In this document: positions 39,288 through 39,336 of the stretch, one piece after another
Layout of the letters: every line of letters begins with the position of its first letter
Position numbering within the stretch: the stretch's first letter is position 1
Made by a program: the position numbers and the translations under genes
Assembly: GCA_027622315.1 (NCBI GenBank)
Contig: JAQBZW010000004.1
Coordinates: 1 to 39,336, forward strand
DNA: 39,336 nucleotides
Direction: 5' to 3'
From: Chloroflexota bacterium
Lineage (GTDB): Bacteria; Chloroflexota; Dehalococcoidia; UBA2979
The notes under the pieces: model-generated
Seen by the model: only the letters and a program-made list of their open reading frames with translations
Told to the model about the DNA's origin: nothing
The model's database searches: none

Positions 39288-39336
39288 GGGGGGCTCCTTC
39301 CGGAACGGGTCGCCGAGCGGGACGGCCTTCAGTCTA

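Overview
This 39.3 kb window is GC-rich, gene-dense bacterial DNA. Gene content (F420-type LLM oxidoreductases, DUF951, DUF151, the atp operon) is compatible with Chloroflexota, but that assignment is inference only. It is mostly a chromosomal housekeeping region. Contents in order: an edge-truncated MBL-fold gene; two tandem LLM oxidoreductase paralogues; cupin; GNAT; cinA; a frameshifted FAD oxidoreductase plus a decayed C-terminal copy of a paralogue; a gltD-like gene; a MoxR-DUF58-DUF4129 cluster; a coupled BKACE/comB pair; murI-pyrF-DUF951-DUF151; a complete F1Fo ATP synthase operon followed by murA; an ORF6N-domain gene with an in-frame TGA and a 17-bp hairpin in its coding sequence; an amino-acid ABC transporter; mreB; rex divergent from an FGE-fold gene; a VanZ-like gene; an alpha/beta hydrolase; a DAHP synthase; ispH; and a copper module (HMA/Cys-rich protein, csoR, copA). 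No rRNA, tRNA, CRISPR array or intact mobile element was recognised. I see no clearly new multi-gene system. The best leads are the HMA plus Cys-rich protein in the copper operon, the MurA Cys-to-Asp active-site change (predicted fosfomycin insensitivity), the disrupted ORF6N gene with its palindrome, the FAD-oxidoreductase remnant, the rex/FGE intergenic inverted repeat, and the BKACE-comB coupling. All family calls come from reading motifs, not from database searches.
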